A DNA stretch of 64,000 nt from DASSJM01 sp036280655 (GCA_036280655.1 DASUQI010000032.1:43406-107405), one strand, 5' to 3'; numbered from the stretch's first letter, positions 17,989 to 27,110 are shown. Translations and numbers: made by a program. Notes: generated by a model from the letters alone, not told the origin.

Positions 17989-18768
17989 TCAGCGAGCTGC
18001 CTTCGCGAGCACCTTGGAGAAGTACGTCAGCGCGCTCTTCGTCTTCGTCTGCTGTTCGCCCGTCAGGTCGATGCCTCGTCCCGAGAGGTAGGCCTGCGCC
18101 TCGGCGGCGACCTGGAAGGTCTCCGCGGGGGCGCACTTCGTCGACAGCTCGAGGATGCGCGACCCATTCGGATAGAACCACAGCTCGACCGCCATCTTCT
18201 GCTGGAGCTCCTTGGGCTTGAACTTCAGCTTCAGCAGGTTCACCGGTCCGAGGACCGACACGTCGTCGAGCGCTATGCCCTTGGGGGCGTTCGCCTCGAA
18301 GTACCGGCGCTGGGCCTTCGAGAACAGCTTGCGGGGAGACCTCGCGCCTGCCGCCGTCTCCCAGACCTCGGCGTTCGTCGACGTGCCCTTCAACGAAGCC
18401 GAGCAGACGTAGCCGCCCGGCATCGCGTCCACCTCGACCCCGAACGCCGGGTCGGTCCGAAGCTCGGGGGCGATCTCGTCGGGGATCACGGGTCGCAGCT
18501 TCACCACGGTGTCGGCGGCAGCATCCTGGATCCGGCGCGCCCGAACGACGACCCCGGCGTCGTTGAGCTTCAGGTCGGGAGTGTCGAAGAAGAACACCTG
18601 CCGCACCCGGGCGTCGAGGGGGTCGATGCCGAGCGCCTTCACGGTCGCGTTCGTGTTGCCCTCCGGAACCGTGAGCTTCAGTTCGACACTGTCGGCCCCT
18701 TTCATCAGGGCGAGCACCTCCTGCAGCTGCTGGCCGGTGAGGGCAGGTCGTCGCTTCGGGGCCGCCAT
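17989..18768 (-). CDS. CYTH-like domain protein
   Basis: A 259-residue protein. Residues about 27–33 read SVELKLT, resembling the ExExK strand of CYTH/triphosphate-tunnel enzymes but with Ser in place of the first Glu. Further family-like segments are QVFFFDTPDLKLNDAGVVVR, with Arg at the end, and VVKLRPV. The C-terminal third (KAQRRYFEANAPKG, VELWFYPNGSRILELSTK) is helical. CYTH proteins hydrolyse or cyclise triphosphates; the altered motif makes catalysis uncertain. GAGGAGGCGAC precedes the ATG. Confidence 0.7.
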   Translation of the reverse strand: MAAPKRRPALTGQQLQEVLALMKGADSVELKLTVPEGNTNATVKALGIDPLDARVRQVFFFDTPDLKLNDAGVVVRARRIQDAAADTVVKLRPVIPDEIAPELRTDPAFGVEVDAMPGGYVCSASLKGTSTNAEVWETAAGARSPRKLFSKAQRRYFEANAPKGIALDDVSVLGPVNLLKLKFKPKELQQKMAVELWFYPNGSRILELSTKCAPAETFQVAAEAQAYLSGRGIDLTGEQQTKTKSALTYFSKVLAKAAR

Positions 18769-18889
18769 GTCGCCTCCTCGTGTCGGGCCCGGAAGAGCAG
18801 GGCCGGAGGAGGCACTGTACCCCGAGATGGAAGCGACCTATGCTCCGCGACGCCATCGGCCGGATCGACACCACGACGGAGGCGAACGC

Positions 18890-19264
18890 ATGAGCTTCGA
18901 AGGGGTGATGGAGGACGTCGTCCGAGGGTTCGAGCTCGCGGGCGTCGCGATCCTCGCGGTCGGCTCCGTCATCGCCGGGATCCGCTTCGTCCTCGGGTTC
19001 GCGGGCCCCGGCCGCGAGGAGGCCTACGAACGGGTCCGGAAGGACGTCGGCAAGGCGATCCTGCTGGGCCTCGAGGTCCTCATCATCGCGGACATCGTCC
19101 AGACGATCACGATCGACACCACGCTCGAGAGCGCGATCACGCTCGCGGTCGTCGTGCTCGTGCAAACGTTCCTAAGCTTCTCCCTCGAGATCGAGCTCGA
19201 GGGCGTGGTCCCGTGGCGTCGTCGCGCCGTGCAACGTTCGACCGACCGGGGTGGGGAGGCCTGA
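18890..19264 (+). CDS. DUF1622 family membrane protein
   Basis: A 124-residue protein with two to three membrane helices. After FELAGVAILAVGSVIAGIRF comes a basic cytoplasmic loop (YERVRKDVGKAILLGLEVLI) and a third helix (AITLAVVVLVQTFLSFSLEI). This matches DUF1622. GGAGG lies 8 nt before the ATG. A candidate -10 box TATGCT lies at 18838–18843. A rho-independent-type hairpin follows 6 bp after the stop. Function unknown. Confidence 0.82.
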   Translation: MSFEGVMEDVVRGFELAGVAILAVGSVIAGIRFVLGFAGPGREEAYERVRKDVGKAILLGLEVLIIADIVQTITIDTTLESAITLAVVVLVQTFLSFSLEIELEGVVPWRRRAVQRSTDRGGEA

Positions 19265-19270
19265 GACGGC

Positions 19271-19297
19271 GAAGGCCCGGTTCGCGGCCGGGCCTTC
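19271..19297. terminator. Hairpin terminator between convergent genes
   Basis: GAAGGCCCGG (19271–19280) and its complement (19288–19297) form a 10-bp stem with a 7-nt loop. It lies between the convergent DUF1622 and DUF7144-like genes and could serve both strands. Confidence 0.6.
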
Positions 19298-19316
19298 GCG
19301 CGATCAGACGCGGGGA

Positions 19317-19718
19317 TCAGGTGGCGGTGACGTCCCGCCCGTGAACCGTGAGCGCCCAGATCACCGCGACGCTGATCGCGATCATCGCGATCGACCACAC
19401 GGGGATGTACGGCAAGTAGGCAAAGTTCGCGATCGCGCTGACGAGCGCGATGATCACGCCGATCGTGCGGGCCCACTCCGCGCCGCGGAAGATGCCGAAC
19501 CCCGCGAAGAGCACGATGATCCCCCAGACCAGGTGGATCCAGCCCCACGTGTCGCTCGTGAACTTGAACACGTAGTCGCCGGAGGTCGCGTACACGTCCG
19601 GATCCACGATGTGCGTGAGCCCGGCGATCGCGTGGAACACGCCGAGCATGATCATCACGATCCCGGCGAACGTAGCCCACCCGGCGGCCCAATAGCTCGG
19701 CTGCCTCTCGGTCGCCAT
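19317..19718 (-). CDS. Small four-helix membrane protein, DUF7144-like
   Basis: A 133-residue protein with four predicted membrane helices, starting at ATG 19718 after GGAGGAGATCG. Conserved-looking segments are GIVMIMLGVFHAIAGLTHI in helix 1, the extracellular TWGWIHLVWG before helix 2 and WARTIGVIIALVSAIANF in helix 3. This pattern is widespread in actinobacteria as DUF7144 and is reported without a function. Confidence 0.78.
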   Translation of the reverse strand: MATERQPSYWAAGWATFAGIVMIMLGVFHAIAGLTHIVDPDVYATSGDYVFKFTSDTWGWIHLVWGIIVLFAGFGIFRGAEWARTIGVIIALVSAIANFAYLPYIPVWSIAMIAISVAVIWALTVHGRDVTAT

Positions 19719-19820
19719 CGATCTCCTCCCCTCGTGCGTCGGACGGCTCATCCGACCGCGTCGAGCACGAGTCTGCCCCCTCGACGGGGCCGAATCAAAG
19801 ACCCGGCACGAACCCTGGGG

Positions 19821-19859
19821 TAGGGTTCCCAGGCACGCCGGACCGGCGGTGGTCCGGCG
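19821..19859 (+). promoter_or_regulatory. Candidate -10 box and 5' leader hairpin of the AI-2E transporter gene
   Basis: TAGGGT at 19821–19826 resembles an actinobacterial -10 box. A 9-bp stem, CGCCGGACC (19836–19844) with GGTCCGGCG (19851–19859), would sit at the 5' end of the transcript, 20 nt before the GTG start. Confidence 0.3.
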
Positions 19860-19879
19860 CCGAGGGGGCGAGGGCGACC

Positions 19880-21358
19880 GTGGCCGCATCCACCGACGAC
19901 GGCGGCTCCAGCTGGTGGAAGGCCGCGCTGCTCGCGGTTGGCGCGGCGATCGCGGCGGTGGTCGCGTGGGGATGGCTCAGCCCCGAGCCACCGCCGGTCA
20001 CCCAGGCCGATGAAGACGAGGTCGTCGAGGACGAGCCCGAGCCCGTCGAGCCGGAGCTCGAGGATCGCACGCCCCCGGCATGGGTGAAGCCGACGATCCT
20101 GTGGGCGATCGGGGTCGTCGTCGCCCTCACGGCGGCGTTCTTCCTACTCGGGATCCTGAAGCACGTCGTGATGTGGATCCTGCTCGCCCTGTTCTTCTCG
20201 TTCGCCCTCGAGCCGGCCGTGAATCGCCTGCAGGCCCGCGGATGGCGACGCGGGTGGGCGACGGGATTGCTCCTGTTCGTGACGTTCCTCCTCCTCTCGG
20301 TGATCTTCCTGATCTTCGTCAGGACGCTGATCAACGGCATCACCAACATCGCGGAACAGGTCCCCGCATGGGCGGATCAGGTCCAGACCTGGGCGTCGGA
20401 CACGCTGGGCGTCGACATCTCGACCGAGTCGATCGGCGAGGGCGCGCAGAACATCGCGAACGCGGTCAACACCTTGCACCCGGGGGAGTTCCTGCTCGGG
20501 CTGACCGGTTCCCTGGTCGGCGGCATCTTCGCGATGTTCACCGTGGGGATGTTCCTGTTCTACATGGTGGCGGAGGCGCCGAAGTTCAAGCGCGCCGTCC
20601 TCGCCTTCTTCCCGACGCAGAAGCAGGAGGAGCTCGTCTCGATCTGGGAGGCGGCGATCAACAAGACCGGCGGGTACTTCTACTCGAAGGGCCTGCTGAT
20701 GATCATCAACGGCGTGCTCTTCTTCATCGTCGTCAAGATCCTCGGCGTGCCCGGCGCAGCGCCGCTCGCGCTCTTCCAGGGGTTCGTCGCCGAGTTCATC
20801 CCGATCATCGGGACGTACATCGCCGCGATCGTCCCGCTGACGGTCGCGTTCTTCTCGGTCGGGGCGACGGACACGCTGATCCTGTTGATCTACGTCTTGA
20901 TCTACCAACAGGTCGAGAACTACCTCCTGGCACCGCGTCTGCAGAGCAAGACGATGGAGATGCACCCGGCGGTCGCGTTCGGGGCGGCCCTCGCCGGCGC
21001 GGCGATCGGCGGCCTCCTGTGGGCGTTCCTCGCGATCCCGTTCGCCGCCACGATCCAGGCGACGGCCTCGATCTGGATCGAGCACCACGAGGTTCTCGAG
21101 AGCGAGTTCACGAAGGAGCAGGAGGCCCGCGCCCGAGCGAAGAAGCGCAGGGAGAAGAAGGAGCACCGCTCGCTCGGCGAGCGTGCTGGCGGCTGGCTGC
21201 GCTCGAGCCGAGGCTGGCTCCGCAGGGGGGATCACGAGGACGGCGAGGCCGAGACCAGGCTCGGGGCGGCCACGACCGCGGACGGAGCCGTCGCGGCGGA
21301 CGTGGCGATCGCGCCGGTCCCGCCGGTCGCTTCGCCCGAGCCACCCCTCGAGGGCTAG
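19880..21358 (+). CDS. AI-2E family transporter
   Basis: A 492-residue membrane protein from GTG 19880. One N-terminal helix and an acidic linker (ADEDEVVEDEPEPVEPELED) precede the conserved core, which has paired helices, a large hydrophilic loop (residues about 155–210) and the family segments FYMVAEAPKFKRAVLAFFP and EFIPIIGTYIAAIVPL. YQQVENYLLAPRL is the best-conserved AI-2E motif. The C-terminal 100 residues are charged and cytoplasmic. The family includes exporters of autoinducer-2 and Na+/H+ antiporters; the acidic N-terminal extension is not part of the family core. Confidence 0.87.
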   Translation: MAASTDDGGSSWWKAALLAVGAAIAAVVAWGWLSPEPPPVTQADEDEVVEDEPEPVEPELEDRTPPAWVKPTILWAIGVVVALTAAFFLLGILKHVVMWILLALFFSFALEPAVNRLQARGWRRGWATGLLLFVTFLLLSVIFLIFVRTLINGITNIAEQVPAWADQVQTWASDTLGVDISTESIGEGAQNIANAVNTLHPGEFLLGLTGSLVGGIFAMFTVGMFLFYMVAEAPKFKRAVLAFFPTQKQEELVSIWEAAINKTGGYFYSKGLLMIINGVLFFIVVKILGVPGAAPLALFQGFVAEFIPIIGTYIAAIVPLTVAFFSVGATDTLILLIYVLIYQQVENYLLAPRLQSKTMEMHPAVAFGAALAGAAIGGLLWAFLAIPFAATIQATASIWIEHHEVLESEFTKEQEARARAKKRREKKEHRSLGERAGGWLRSSRGWLRRGDHEDGEAETRLGAATTADGAVAADVAIAPVPPVASPEPPLEG

Positions 21359-21374
21359 GCCGGGTCCGGGAGGC

Positions 21375-22586
21375 TCAGTCCGAGGCGGACTCGAGGACCG
21401 GGAGGACGCGCTCGAGCGCCCAGTCGATCTCCTCGCGCTCGATCACCAGCGGCGGCGCGAGCCGGATCGTCATCTCGCGGGTGTCCTTCGCGAGCACGCC
21501 CTCCCCGAGCAAGGTCTCGCACGATGCGCGGGCCGAGCCCGCGCCCTCGGCGAGGTCGATCCCGATCCACAGGCCGCGGCCGCGCACCTCCGCCACCGTG
21601 TCGAGCTCCGCCCCGCGGATCTCCTGCAGGAGGTACTCCCCCAGCTTGGCCGAGCGCTCCTGGAGCTCACCGGTACTGAGCATCTCGACGACTTTCCGGC
21701 CGATCGCGCTCGCGACCGGGTTGCCGCCGAACGTGCTGCCGTGCTGACCTGGCCCGAACACGCCGAGCACGTCCCGGTCGGCGACCACGGCCGACACCGG
21801 CACGATCCCGCCCCCGAGCGCCTTGCCGAGGATGTAGACGTCCGGCACCACGTCCTCGTGCTCGCAGGCGAACGTCGTCCCGGTCCGCCCGAGCCCCGAC
21901 TGGATCTCGTCAGCGATCAGCAGCACGCCCCGGTCCGAGCAGAGCTCTCGCGCGCGGCGAAGGTACCCGTCCGGCGGGACGACCACCCCGGCCTCCCCCT
22001 GGATCGGCTCGACGAGGAACGCCACGGTGTCGTCGTCGATCGCCGCTTCGAGCGCGTCGGCGTCGCCGTACGGCACCATCTCGAACCCGGGCGTGAACGG
22101 GCCGAACCCGCGGCGCGAGTCCTCGTCCGTCGAGAAGCTCACGATCGTGATCGTCCGTCCGTGGAAGTTCCCGTCGCAGACGATCACCTTCGCGCGGTCG
22201 GGCGCCACGCCCTTCACCTCGTACCCCCACTTCCGTGCGGTCTTGAGCGCGGTCTCCACGCCCTCGGCGCCGGTGTTCATGGGAAGCGCCGTGTCCTTGC
22301 CGCACAGCTCGGCGAGCGCGCCGAGGAACGGGCCCATCTGGTCGTTGTGGAACGCGCGGCTCGTGAGGGTCACCCGGTCGAGCTGCTCCTTCGCGGCCGC
22401 GATCAGCGCGGGGTGGCGATGGCCGAAGTTCAGGGCGGAGTACGCGGCGAGCATGTCGAGGTATCGGCGGCCCTCGACGTCGGTCACCCACACCCCCTCG
22501 GCCTCGGCGACCACGACCGGCAGAGGGTGGTAATTGTGCGCCGAGACCTGCTCGACGAGCTCGAGATGTTCCGGGGTGGTCGCCAT
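21375..22586 (-). CDS. rocD: Ornithine aminotransferase
   Basis: A 403-residue class-III PLP enzyme converting ornithine and 2-oxoglutarate to glutamate-5-semialdehyde and glutamate. Segments AHNYHPLPVVVAEAEGVWV, MNTGAEGVETALKTARKWGY, LIADEIQSGLGRTG and the PLP lysine in YILGKALGGG agree with RocD. Length is typical. A TAGACT -10 box lies 7 nt before the ATG on the minus strand (22599–22594) and no ribosome site is visible, so a leaderless transcript is likely. The neighbouring aminotransferase gene downstream of it in map order is a different subfamily. Confidence 0.9.
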   Translation of the reverse strand: MATTPEHLELVEQVSAHNYHPLPVVVAEAEGVWVTDVEGRRYLDMLAAYSALNFGHRHPALIAAAKEQLDRVTLTSRAFHNDQMGPFLGALAELCGKDTALPMNTGAEGVETALKTARKWGYEVKGVAPDRAKVIVCDGNFHGRTITIVSFSTDEDSRRGFGPFTPGFEMVPYGDADALEAAIDDDTVAFLVEPIQGEAGVVVPPDGYLRRARELCSDRGVLLIADEIQSGLGRTGTTFACEHEDVVPDVYILGKALGGGIVPVSAVVADRDVLGVFGPGQHGSTFGGNPVASAIGRKVVEMLSTGELQERSAKLGEYLLQEIRGAELDTVAEVRGRGLWIGIDLAEGAGSARASCETLLGEGVLAKDTREMTIRLAPPLVIEREEIDWALERVLPVLESASD

Positions 22587-22607
22587 CCGAGCGAGTCTAC
22601 CGGCGGG

Positions 22608-23972
22608 TCACGAAGCGACCTCCGTCGCGAAGGCCCCGAACGCGTCGATGGAACGCCGCAGGTCCTCCTCGGTGTGCGCGACCGAGAACGTCCAGGGATC
22701 GCCCGAGGGGACGAACACGCCGGCGGTCAGCTGGTAGAGCCAGGCGAGGCGCGCCAGCCTGTCGTCCGTGTCCACGGCGTCCCGGAAGTCGCGCACGGGT
22801 TCGGCGCGGAAATGGACCGAGCCGCGACACCCCACCGCCGTCACGAGCGCGGGGAGGCCGTGCCTGGCGACGTGCCCCCGCAGCCCGTCGGCGTAGAACG
22901 TCCCGAGCTCATCGAGCCTGGAGTAGACGTCCGGCGTCAGGATCTCGGTCAGGACCGCCTTCGCGGCGACCATCGAGAGCGGGTTGCCGTTGAACGTCCC
23001 CTCGAACTCCATCGTCCCGTCGATCAGGACCCGCATGGCCTCCTCGGTGCCGCCGACTGCCGCGACCGGCACCCCGCCGCCGATCGCCTTGGCGAGCGCG
23101 ACGAGGTCCGGGCGCACGCCGAACCGCTCGGTCGCGCCGCCGAACGCGACCACTGCGCCGGTCTTCACCTCGTCGAACGCGAGCAGCGATCCATTCCCGT
23201 GTAGCAGGTCGGCGACGCCCTGGAGGTAGCCCGCGAGTGGAGGGATCACGCCCGCGTTCATGGGCACGGGCTCGAGGATCATGCCGGCGATGCGTTCCCC
23301 GTCCTCGGCCAGGACGCGTTCGACGGCGCCGAGGTCGTTGAACGGTACGATCCGCAGCGCCTGTCCGAACACCTCGGCGACGCCCCCGGTGTTCGGGACC
23401 GGGAGGGGCCGGTCGCGCGGCCCCGCCTCTGCCGGGTCGACCCAGTAGGAGAACGCCAGCCCGTCCGAGCTGCCGTGGTAGCAGCCCTCGACCTTGACGA
23501 TCAGGTCGCGCCCGGTCGCGGCCCGCATGATGCGGCATGCGTCCATCGTCGCCTCCGACCCCGAGTTCTTGAACCGCCAGAGCGGCAGCCCGAACCGCTC
23601 GGCGAGCAGCTCGGCCACCTCCACGGTCTCCTCGACCGGCGTCGCGAAGTGGGTGCCGAGCGCCACCCGGTCGCGGACGGCCTCGACGACCTTCGGATGC
23701 GCGTGGCCGGCGACCATGACCCCGTACCCGCAGTGGAGGTCGACGTACTCGTTGTCGTCGAGGTCCCACAGCCGGGACCCGAGGCCGCGGACCCCGTAGA
23801 TCGTGTACGGGTCGAGCGCGTGCCACGTGCACGACACCCCGCCCGCGAGCGACTGGCTCGCGCGCTTGGCGAACGCGAGCGATCTCGGGAGGCGCTCGGC
23901 AAGGAGCGCCTCCTGGCGCTCGGTGAGCTCGGTCACGCGGTCGGGATCGATCGGGCTCGGGGGCTGGGCCAT
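22608..23972 (-). CDS. Class-III aminotransferase, HemL-like subgroup (copy 1)
   Basis: A 454-residue PLP enzyme from ATG 23972, with AGGAGGACGCG directly upstream; the longer upstream frame is non-coding. Motifs: NSGSEATMDACRIMRAATGR (cofactor phosphate), EGCYHGSSDG, the DEVKTG aspartate that pairs with the pyridine nitrogen, and LAKAIGGGVP containing the PLP lysine. It resembles glutamate-1-semialdehyde aminomutase and 'aspartate aminotransferase family' entries, but the open-ended substrate loop does not identify a substrate. It is clearly paralogous to the product of 25648–27027. Confidence 0.85.
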   Translation of the reverse strand: MAQPPSPIDPDRVTELTERQEALLAERLPRSLAFAKRASQSLAGGVSCTWHALDPYTIYGVRGLGSRLWDLDDNEYVDLHCGYGVMVAGHAHPKVVEAVRDRVALGTHFATPVEETVEVAELLAERFGLPLWRFKNSGSEATMDACRIMRAATGRDLIVKVEGCYHGSSDGLAFSYWVDPAEAGPRDRPLPVPNTGGVAEVFGQALRIVPFNDLGAVERVLAEDGERIAGMILEPVPMNAGVIPPLAGYLQGVADLLHGNGSLLAFDEVKTGAVVAFGGATERFGVRPDLVALAKAIGGGVPVAAVGGTEEAMRVLIDGTMEFEGTFNGNPLSMVAAKAVLTEILTPDVYSRLDELGTFYADGLRGHVARHGLPALVTAVGCRGSVHFRAEPVRDFRDAVDTDDRLARLAWLYQLTAGVFVPSGDPWTFSVAHTEEDLRRSIDAFGAFATEVAS

Positions 23973-24113
23973 CGCGTCCTCCTTCGGTGAGGCTGGAGCA
24001 TACGCCCGGGCGGTGGCGGCCTCCCCCGGGTGGTGGACCCGCGATGGGGGGCGTGAGACGCTTCGCGTCGGCGGCCGGCCACGGTCGTCTCCGCACGAAC
24101 GAGGAGGGGGAGC

Positions 24114-24680
24114 ATGGTGACGACGAGGTCTCGCGCAGCTCAGGCGGCGACCGGCCTGTGGTGGCTGTTCCTGGTCACCGGGATCCTGTGGATGCTGATC
24201 GCGCTGGTGGTCCTGCGGTTCAACGTCACCTCGATCGCCGCGGTCGGCGCCCTGATGGGGGCCGTGTTCCTGATCGCCGGGGTGAACGAGTTCATGGCGC
24301 TCGGGACCACCGAGGGCTGGAAGTGGCTCCACGTCCTACTGGGCGTCCTGTTCGTCGGCGGCGCGATCTGGGCCTTCGTCAACCCGATCGGCGCCTTCTA
24401 CGAGCTCGCCGCGCTGCTCGGCTTCCTCCTGCTGTTCAAGGGCGTGTTCGACATCTCGTTCGCCGTGGTCACCAAGCCCGTGAACGAGCTCTGGTGGCTC
24501 GGACTCGTCGTCGGGATCCTCGAGATCCTGCTGGCGTTCTGGGCCTCCCAGCAGTTCTTCGCGCCGCGGGCGGCGCTCATCCTGATCTGGGTCGGCTTCT
24601 TCGCCATGTTCCGCGGCATCGGCGAGATCGTGCTCGCCTTCCACCTGCGGAGTGCGGGCAAGGAGCTCGCGGCCGCGTAG
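24114..24680 (+). CDS. HdeD family (DUF308) membrane protein
   Basis: A 188-residue protein with six short hydrophobic helices arranged as three repeated helix pairs, the DUF308/HdeD fold. Repeats are visible as GLWWLFLVTGILWMLIALVV, GWKWLHVLLGVLFVGGAIWA and LWWLGLVVGILEILLAFWA. GGGGGAG precedes the ATG. HdeD is linked to acid resistance in enteric bacteria; in actinobacteria the role is unknown. It likely forms a transcript with the BrkB-like gene 18 bp downstream. Confidence 0.85.
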   Translation: MVTTRSRAAQAATGLWWLFLVTGILWMLIALVVLRFNVTSIAAVGALMGAVFLIAGVNEFMALGTTEGWKWLHVLLGVLFVGGAIWAFVNPIGAFYELAALLGFLLLFKGVFDISFAVVTKPVNELWWLGLVVGILEILLAFWASQQFFAPRAALILIWVGFFAMFRGIGEIVLAFHLRSAGKELAAA

Positions 24681-24698
24681 GCACCGCACGGGTCCCCG

Positions 24699-25661
24699 AT
24701 GGAACCGCCGCCCGATGAGCCGGACGCGCCCGCGGTTCCGACCGCGGGCGAGTCCGAACACGAAGCAGCCGAGCGCCACCGGATCGCCGCGCTCCGGGAG
24801 AAGGGCGAGGAGCTCCGGGCCCGCGCCGACGAAACGTGGAAGCGCGTCGAGGCCTCCCGCTCGTCGAACCCGGGCGTCGACACTGCGTTCGAGGTATACG
24901 AACGCGACCGCGACCGCCTTGGCCCGCTCCTGTCGGCGGCGATCGCCTTCCGGCTGTTCCTGGTGTTCGTCCCGTACGTCGCCTTCCTCGTGATCCTCGC
25001 CGGCGTGTTCGGGGTGGATCGCTCGGACCTGGCGACCGCCGGCGTCGGGGGCCTCACGGCCGAGACGGTCACGGACGTCTCGTCACAGCCGCTGTGGGGC
25101 CAGATCCTCACGCTCCTGCTCGTCGCGTGGGCCCTCCTGCTGGCGTCCCGCTCGATGGTCAAGGCGTTGCGGCTCACCTACGCCGCCGCGTGGGAGCTTG
25201 GGCGGGTGAAGTTCCGCGACACGACGAAGGGAGGACTCGTGTTCCTCGGCCTCGTGGCGGCGGCGACCGGGTCCACCGGGCTCGCCCGCCAAGCGCGGGA
25301 GGGAGCCGACGCAGCCGGCTGGGTCGTCACCATCCTCCTCGTGTTCGCGATCTACCTGGCGACCTGGGTCCTCGCCTGCGTGCTCCTCCCCCACGCCGCG
25401 GGGGCCGGGTGGAAGGCGATGCTGCCGGGGGCGGTGCTGTTCGCGCTCGGCGCGCAGGTGGTCCACATCGTGGTAGTGGTCTGGTTCGCGCCCCGGATCG
25501 ACAGCGCGACGGACCGCTACGGCGCGCTCGGGATCGCGATCCTGTTGCTCGGGAGCATCTACCTACTCGGGAGGCTGATCGTCGCGGCGGCGTTCGTGAA
25601 CGCCACGATGTGGTTCCGCCGGGGGGGACGGCATGAGCCGTCGCCGCCTACGACGACGTGA
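24699..25661 (+). CDS. YihY/BrkB family membrane protein
   Basis: A 320-residue protein with a charged N-terminal 65 residues and six membrane helices of the YihY/BrkB type. The entry segment FEVYERDRDRLGPLLSAAIA is followed by FRLFLVFVPYVAFLVILAGV, and the family GSIYLLGRLIVAAAFVNATM ends the core. Formerly mis-called ribonuclease BN; now regarded as a membrane protein of uncertain transport function. Its 3' end overlaps the convergent aminotransferase gene by 14 bp. Confidence 0.83.
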   Translation: MEPPPDEPDAPAVPTAGESEHEAAERHRIAALREKGEELRARADETWKRVEASRSSNPGVDTAFEVYERDRDRLGPLLSAAIAFRLFLVFVPYVAFLVILAGVFGVDRSDLATAGVGGLTAETVTDVSSQPLWGQILTLLLVAWALLLASRSMVKALRLTYAAAWELGRVKFRDTTKGGLVFLGLVAAATGSTGLARQAREGADAAGWVVTILLVFAIYLATWVLACVLLPHAAGAGWKAMLPGAVLFALGAQVVHIVVVVWFAPRIDSATDRYGALGIAILLLGSIYLLGRLIVAAAFVNATMWFRRGGRHEPSPPTTT

Positions 25662-27027
25662 TCGCGGACGCGAACGCCTCGAAGTTGTCCACGTAGCGCC
25701 GGACGTCCTCGTCCGAGTGCCACACGGACAGCGTCCACGTCTCCTGCTTGGACCACGGCGACTTGAAGACGCCGCCGCCCAGCTGGAAGAGCCACGCGAG
25801 GTACGTGATCCGCTCGTCGATGCCGAGCGCGTCCCGGTACTCGCGGACGGGGGTTGGCGAGTAGATCACCGAGCCCTTCGCGCCGACGCCGGTCACGTAG
25901 GCGGGCAGACGGAACCGGTCGATCGCCGCGCCCAGCCCCTCCTTCAGGCCGGCGTCCGCGCGCTCGAACGTCGCGTACGCGTCCCTCGTCAGGACCTCCG
26001 TGAGGGTGGCGCGGCTCGCGGCCATCGTGAGCGGGTTGCCGTTGAACGTCCCCGCCATGTCGTAGTCGCCCTCGACGACCGGGCGGAACAGCTCCTCGGT
26101 CGCCCCGATCGCGCCGCACGGCGTGCCGCCGCCGATCGCCTTGGCGAGGCACACGATGTCCGGCACGACGCCGAACGCTTCCACGGCCCCCCCGTAGGCG
26201 ATCGTGACGCCGGTCTTGACCTCGTCGAACGCGAGGTACGCGCCGAACTCGTGGCACAGGTCCTTCAGCCCCTGCAGGTAGCCGGGCTCGGGGAGCACGA
26301 CGCCGCAGTTCATCATCGCGGGTTCGACGATCATCCCCGCGACCCGGTCGCGGTTCTCCTCGAACGCCCGGCGCGCCTCGCCGAGGTCGTTGAACGGCAC
26401 CACGCGTACGAGCTCCGCGAACGCGTCGGGGATCCCCGGAGCCTGCGGGACGGTGACCGGGTGCTCGCGGGGGCCGATCTCGTCGGGATCGGGGATCACG
26501 CTGAACATCAGCGAGTCGTGATGCCCGTGATAGCTCCCCTCGATCTTGATCAGCAGGTCGCGCCCCGTCGCCGCGCGCATGAGCCGGCCCGCCTCGAGGG
26601 TCGCCTCGGTCCCCGAGTTGCAGAACCGCCAGAGCGGGAGCGAGAAGCGCTCGGCGAGGTTCTGCCCGATCACGTCGAGGTCCCGCGTCGGCTGCGCGAA
26701 GTGCGTCCCGCGGCCGGCCTGCCGCCGGATCGCCTCCACGACGGCCGGGTGCGCGTGGCCGACCACCATCGCGCCGTAGCCGAGGTGGTAGTCCACGTAC
26801 TCGTTGCCGTCGATGTCCCAGAGACGGTTCCGCTCGCCGCGGTCGATGAAGATGGCGTGCGGGGGCGAGGCCTGCCACGAGGAGGCCACGCCGCCGGCGA
26901 CGTGCCGCCCGGCGACCGCCCGGTACTCGATCGAGGCCCGATGCTTCGGCTCGAGCTCCGCCTCGTGCTCCTGGATCAGCCGGTCGACCAGCTCGAGGTC
27001 GATCTCCACCGTCTCGCGAACCGCCAT
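25648..27027 (-). CDS. Class-III aminotransferase, HemL-like subgroup (copy 2)
   Basis: A 459-residue PLP enzyme, start ATG 27027 with GGAGGG upstream. Motifs parallel those of copy 1: NSGTEATLEAGRLMRAATGR, EGSYHGHHDS, FDEVKTG, and LAKAIGGGTP carrying the PLP lysine. Alignment by eye shows high identity across the large domain, so the two are paralogues. A near-palindrome lies 20–35 bp upstream and may be an operator. Substrate unknown; beta-amino acids, glutamate semialdehyde and lysine-type substrates are all possible in this subgroup. Confidence 0.85.
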   Translation of the reverse strand: MAVRETVEIDLELVDRLIQEHEAELEPKHRASIEYRAVAGRHVAGGVASSWQASPPHAIFIDRGERNRLWDIDGNEYVDYHLGYGAMVVGHAHPAVVEAIRRQAGRGTHFAQPTRDLDVIGQNLAERFSLPLWRFCNSGTEATLEAGRLMRAATGRDLLIKIEGSYHGHHDSLMFSVIPDPDEIGPREHPVTVPQAPGIPDAFAELVRVVPFNDLGEARRAFEENRDRVAGMIVEPAMMNCGVVLPEPGYLQGLKDLCHEFGAYLAFDEVKTGVTIAYGGAVEAFGVVPDIVCLAKAIGGGTPCGAIGATEELFRPVVEGDYDMAGTFNGNPLTMAASRATLTEVLTRDAYATFERADAGLKEGLGAAIDRFRLPAYVTGVGAKGSVIYSPTPVREYRDALGIDERITYLAWLFQLGGGVFKSPWSKQETWTLSVWHSDEDVRRYVDNFEAFASAITSS

Positions 27028-27046
27028 ATCGGGCCCTCCGGGCGTG

Positions 27047-27062
27047 TTGAATGGCCGTTCAA
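27047..27062. promoter_or_regulatory. Near-perfect palindrome, candidate operator
   Basis: TTGAATGGCCGTTCAA is symmetric at 14 of 16 positions and lies 20–35 bp upstream of the copy-2 aminotransferase start. The size and position suit a TetR- or GntR-type repressor. No regulator gene is adjacent. Confidence 0.4.
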
Positions 27063-27110
27063 TCATCCCACGGGCCGATCGCGGCAGCAAGGGCAGTCGA
27101 GGGCCGCGGG

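Noticed and set aside
23973..24332. N-terminal extension of aminotransferase copy 1
   Set aside because: ATG 23972 has a perfect ribosome site and family N-terminus; the upstream part is antisense to the HdeD gene.
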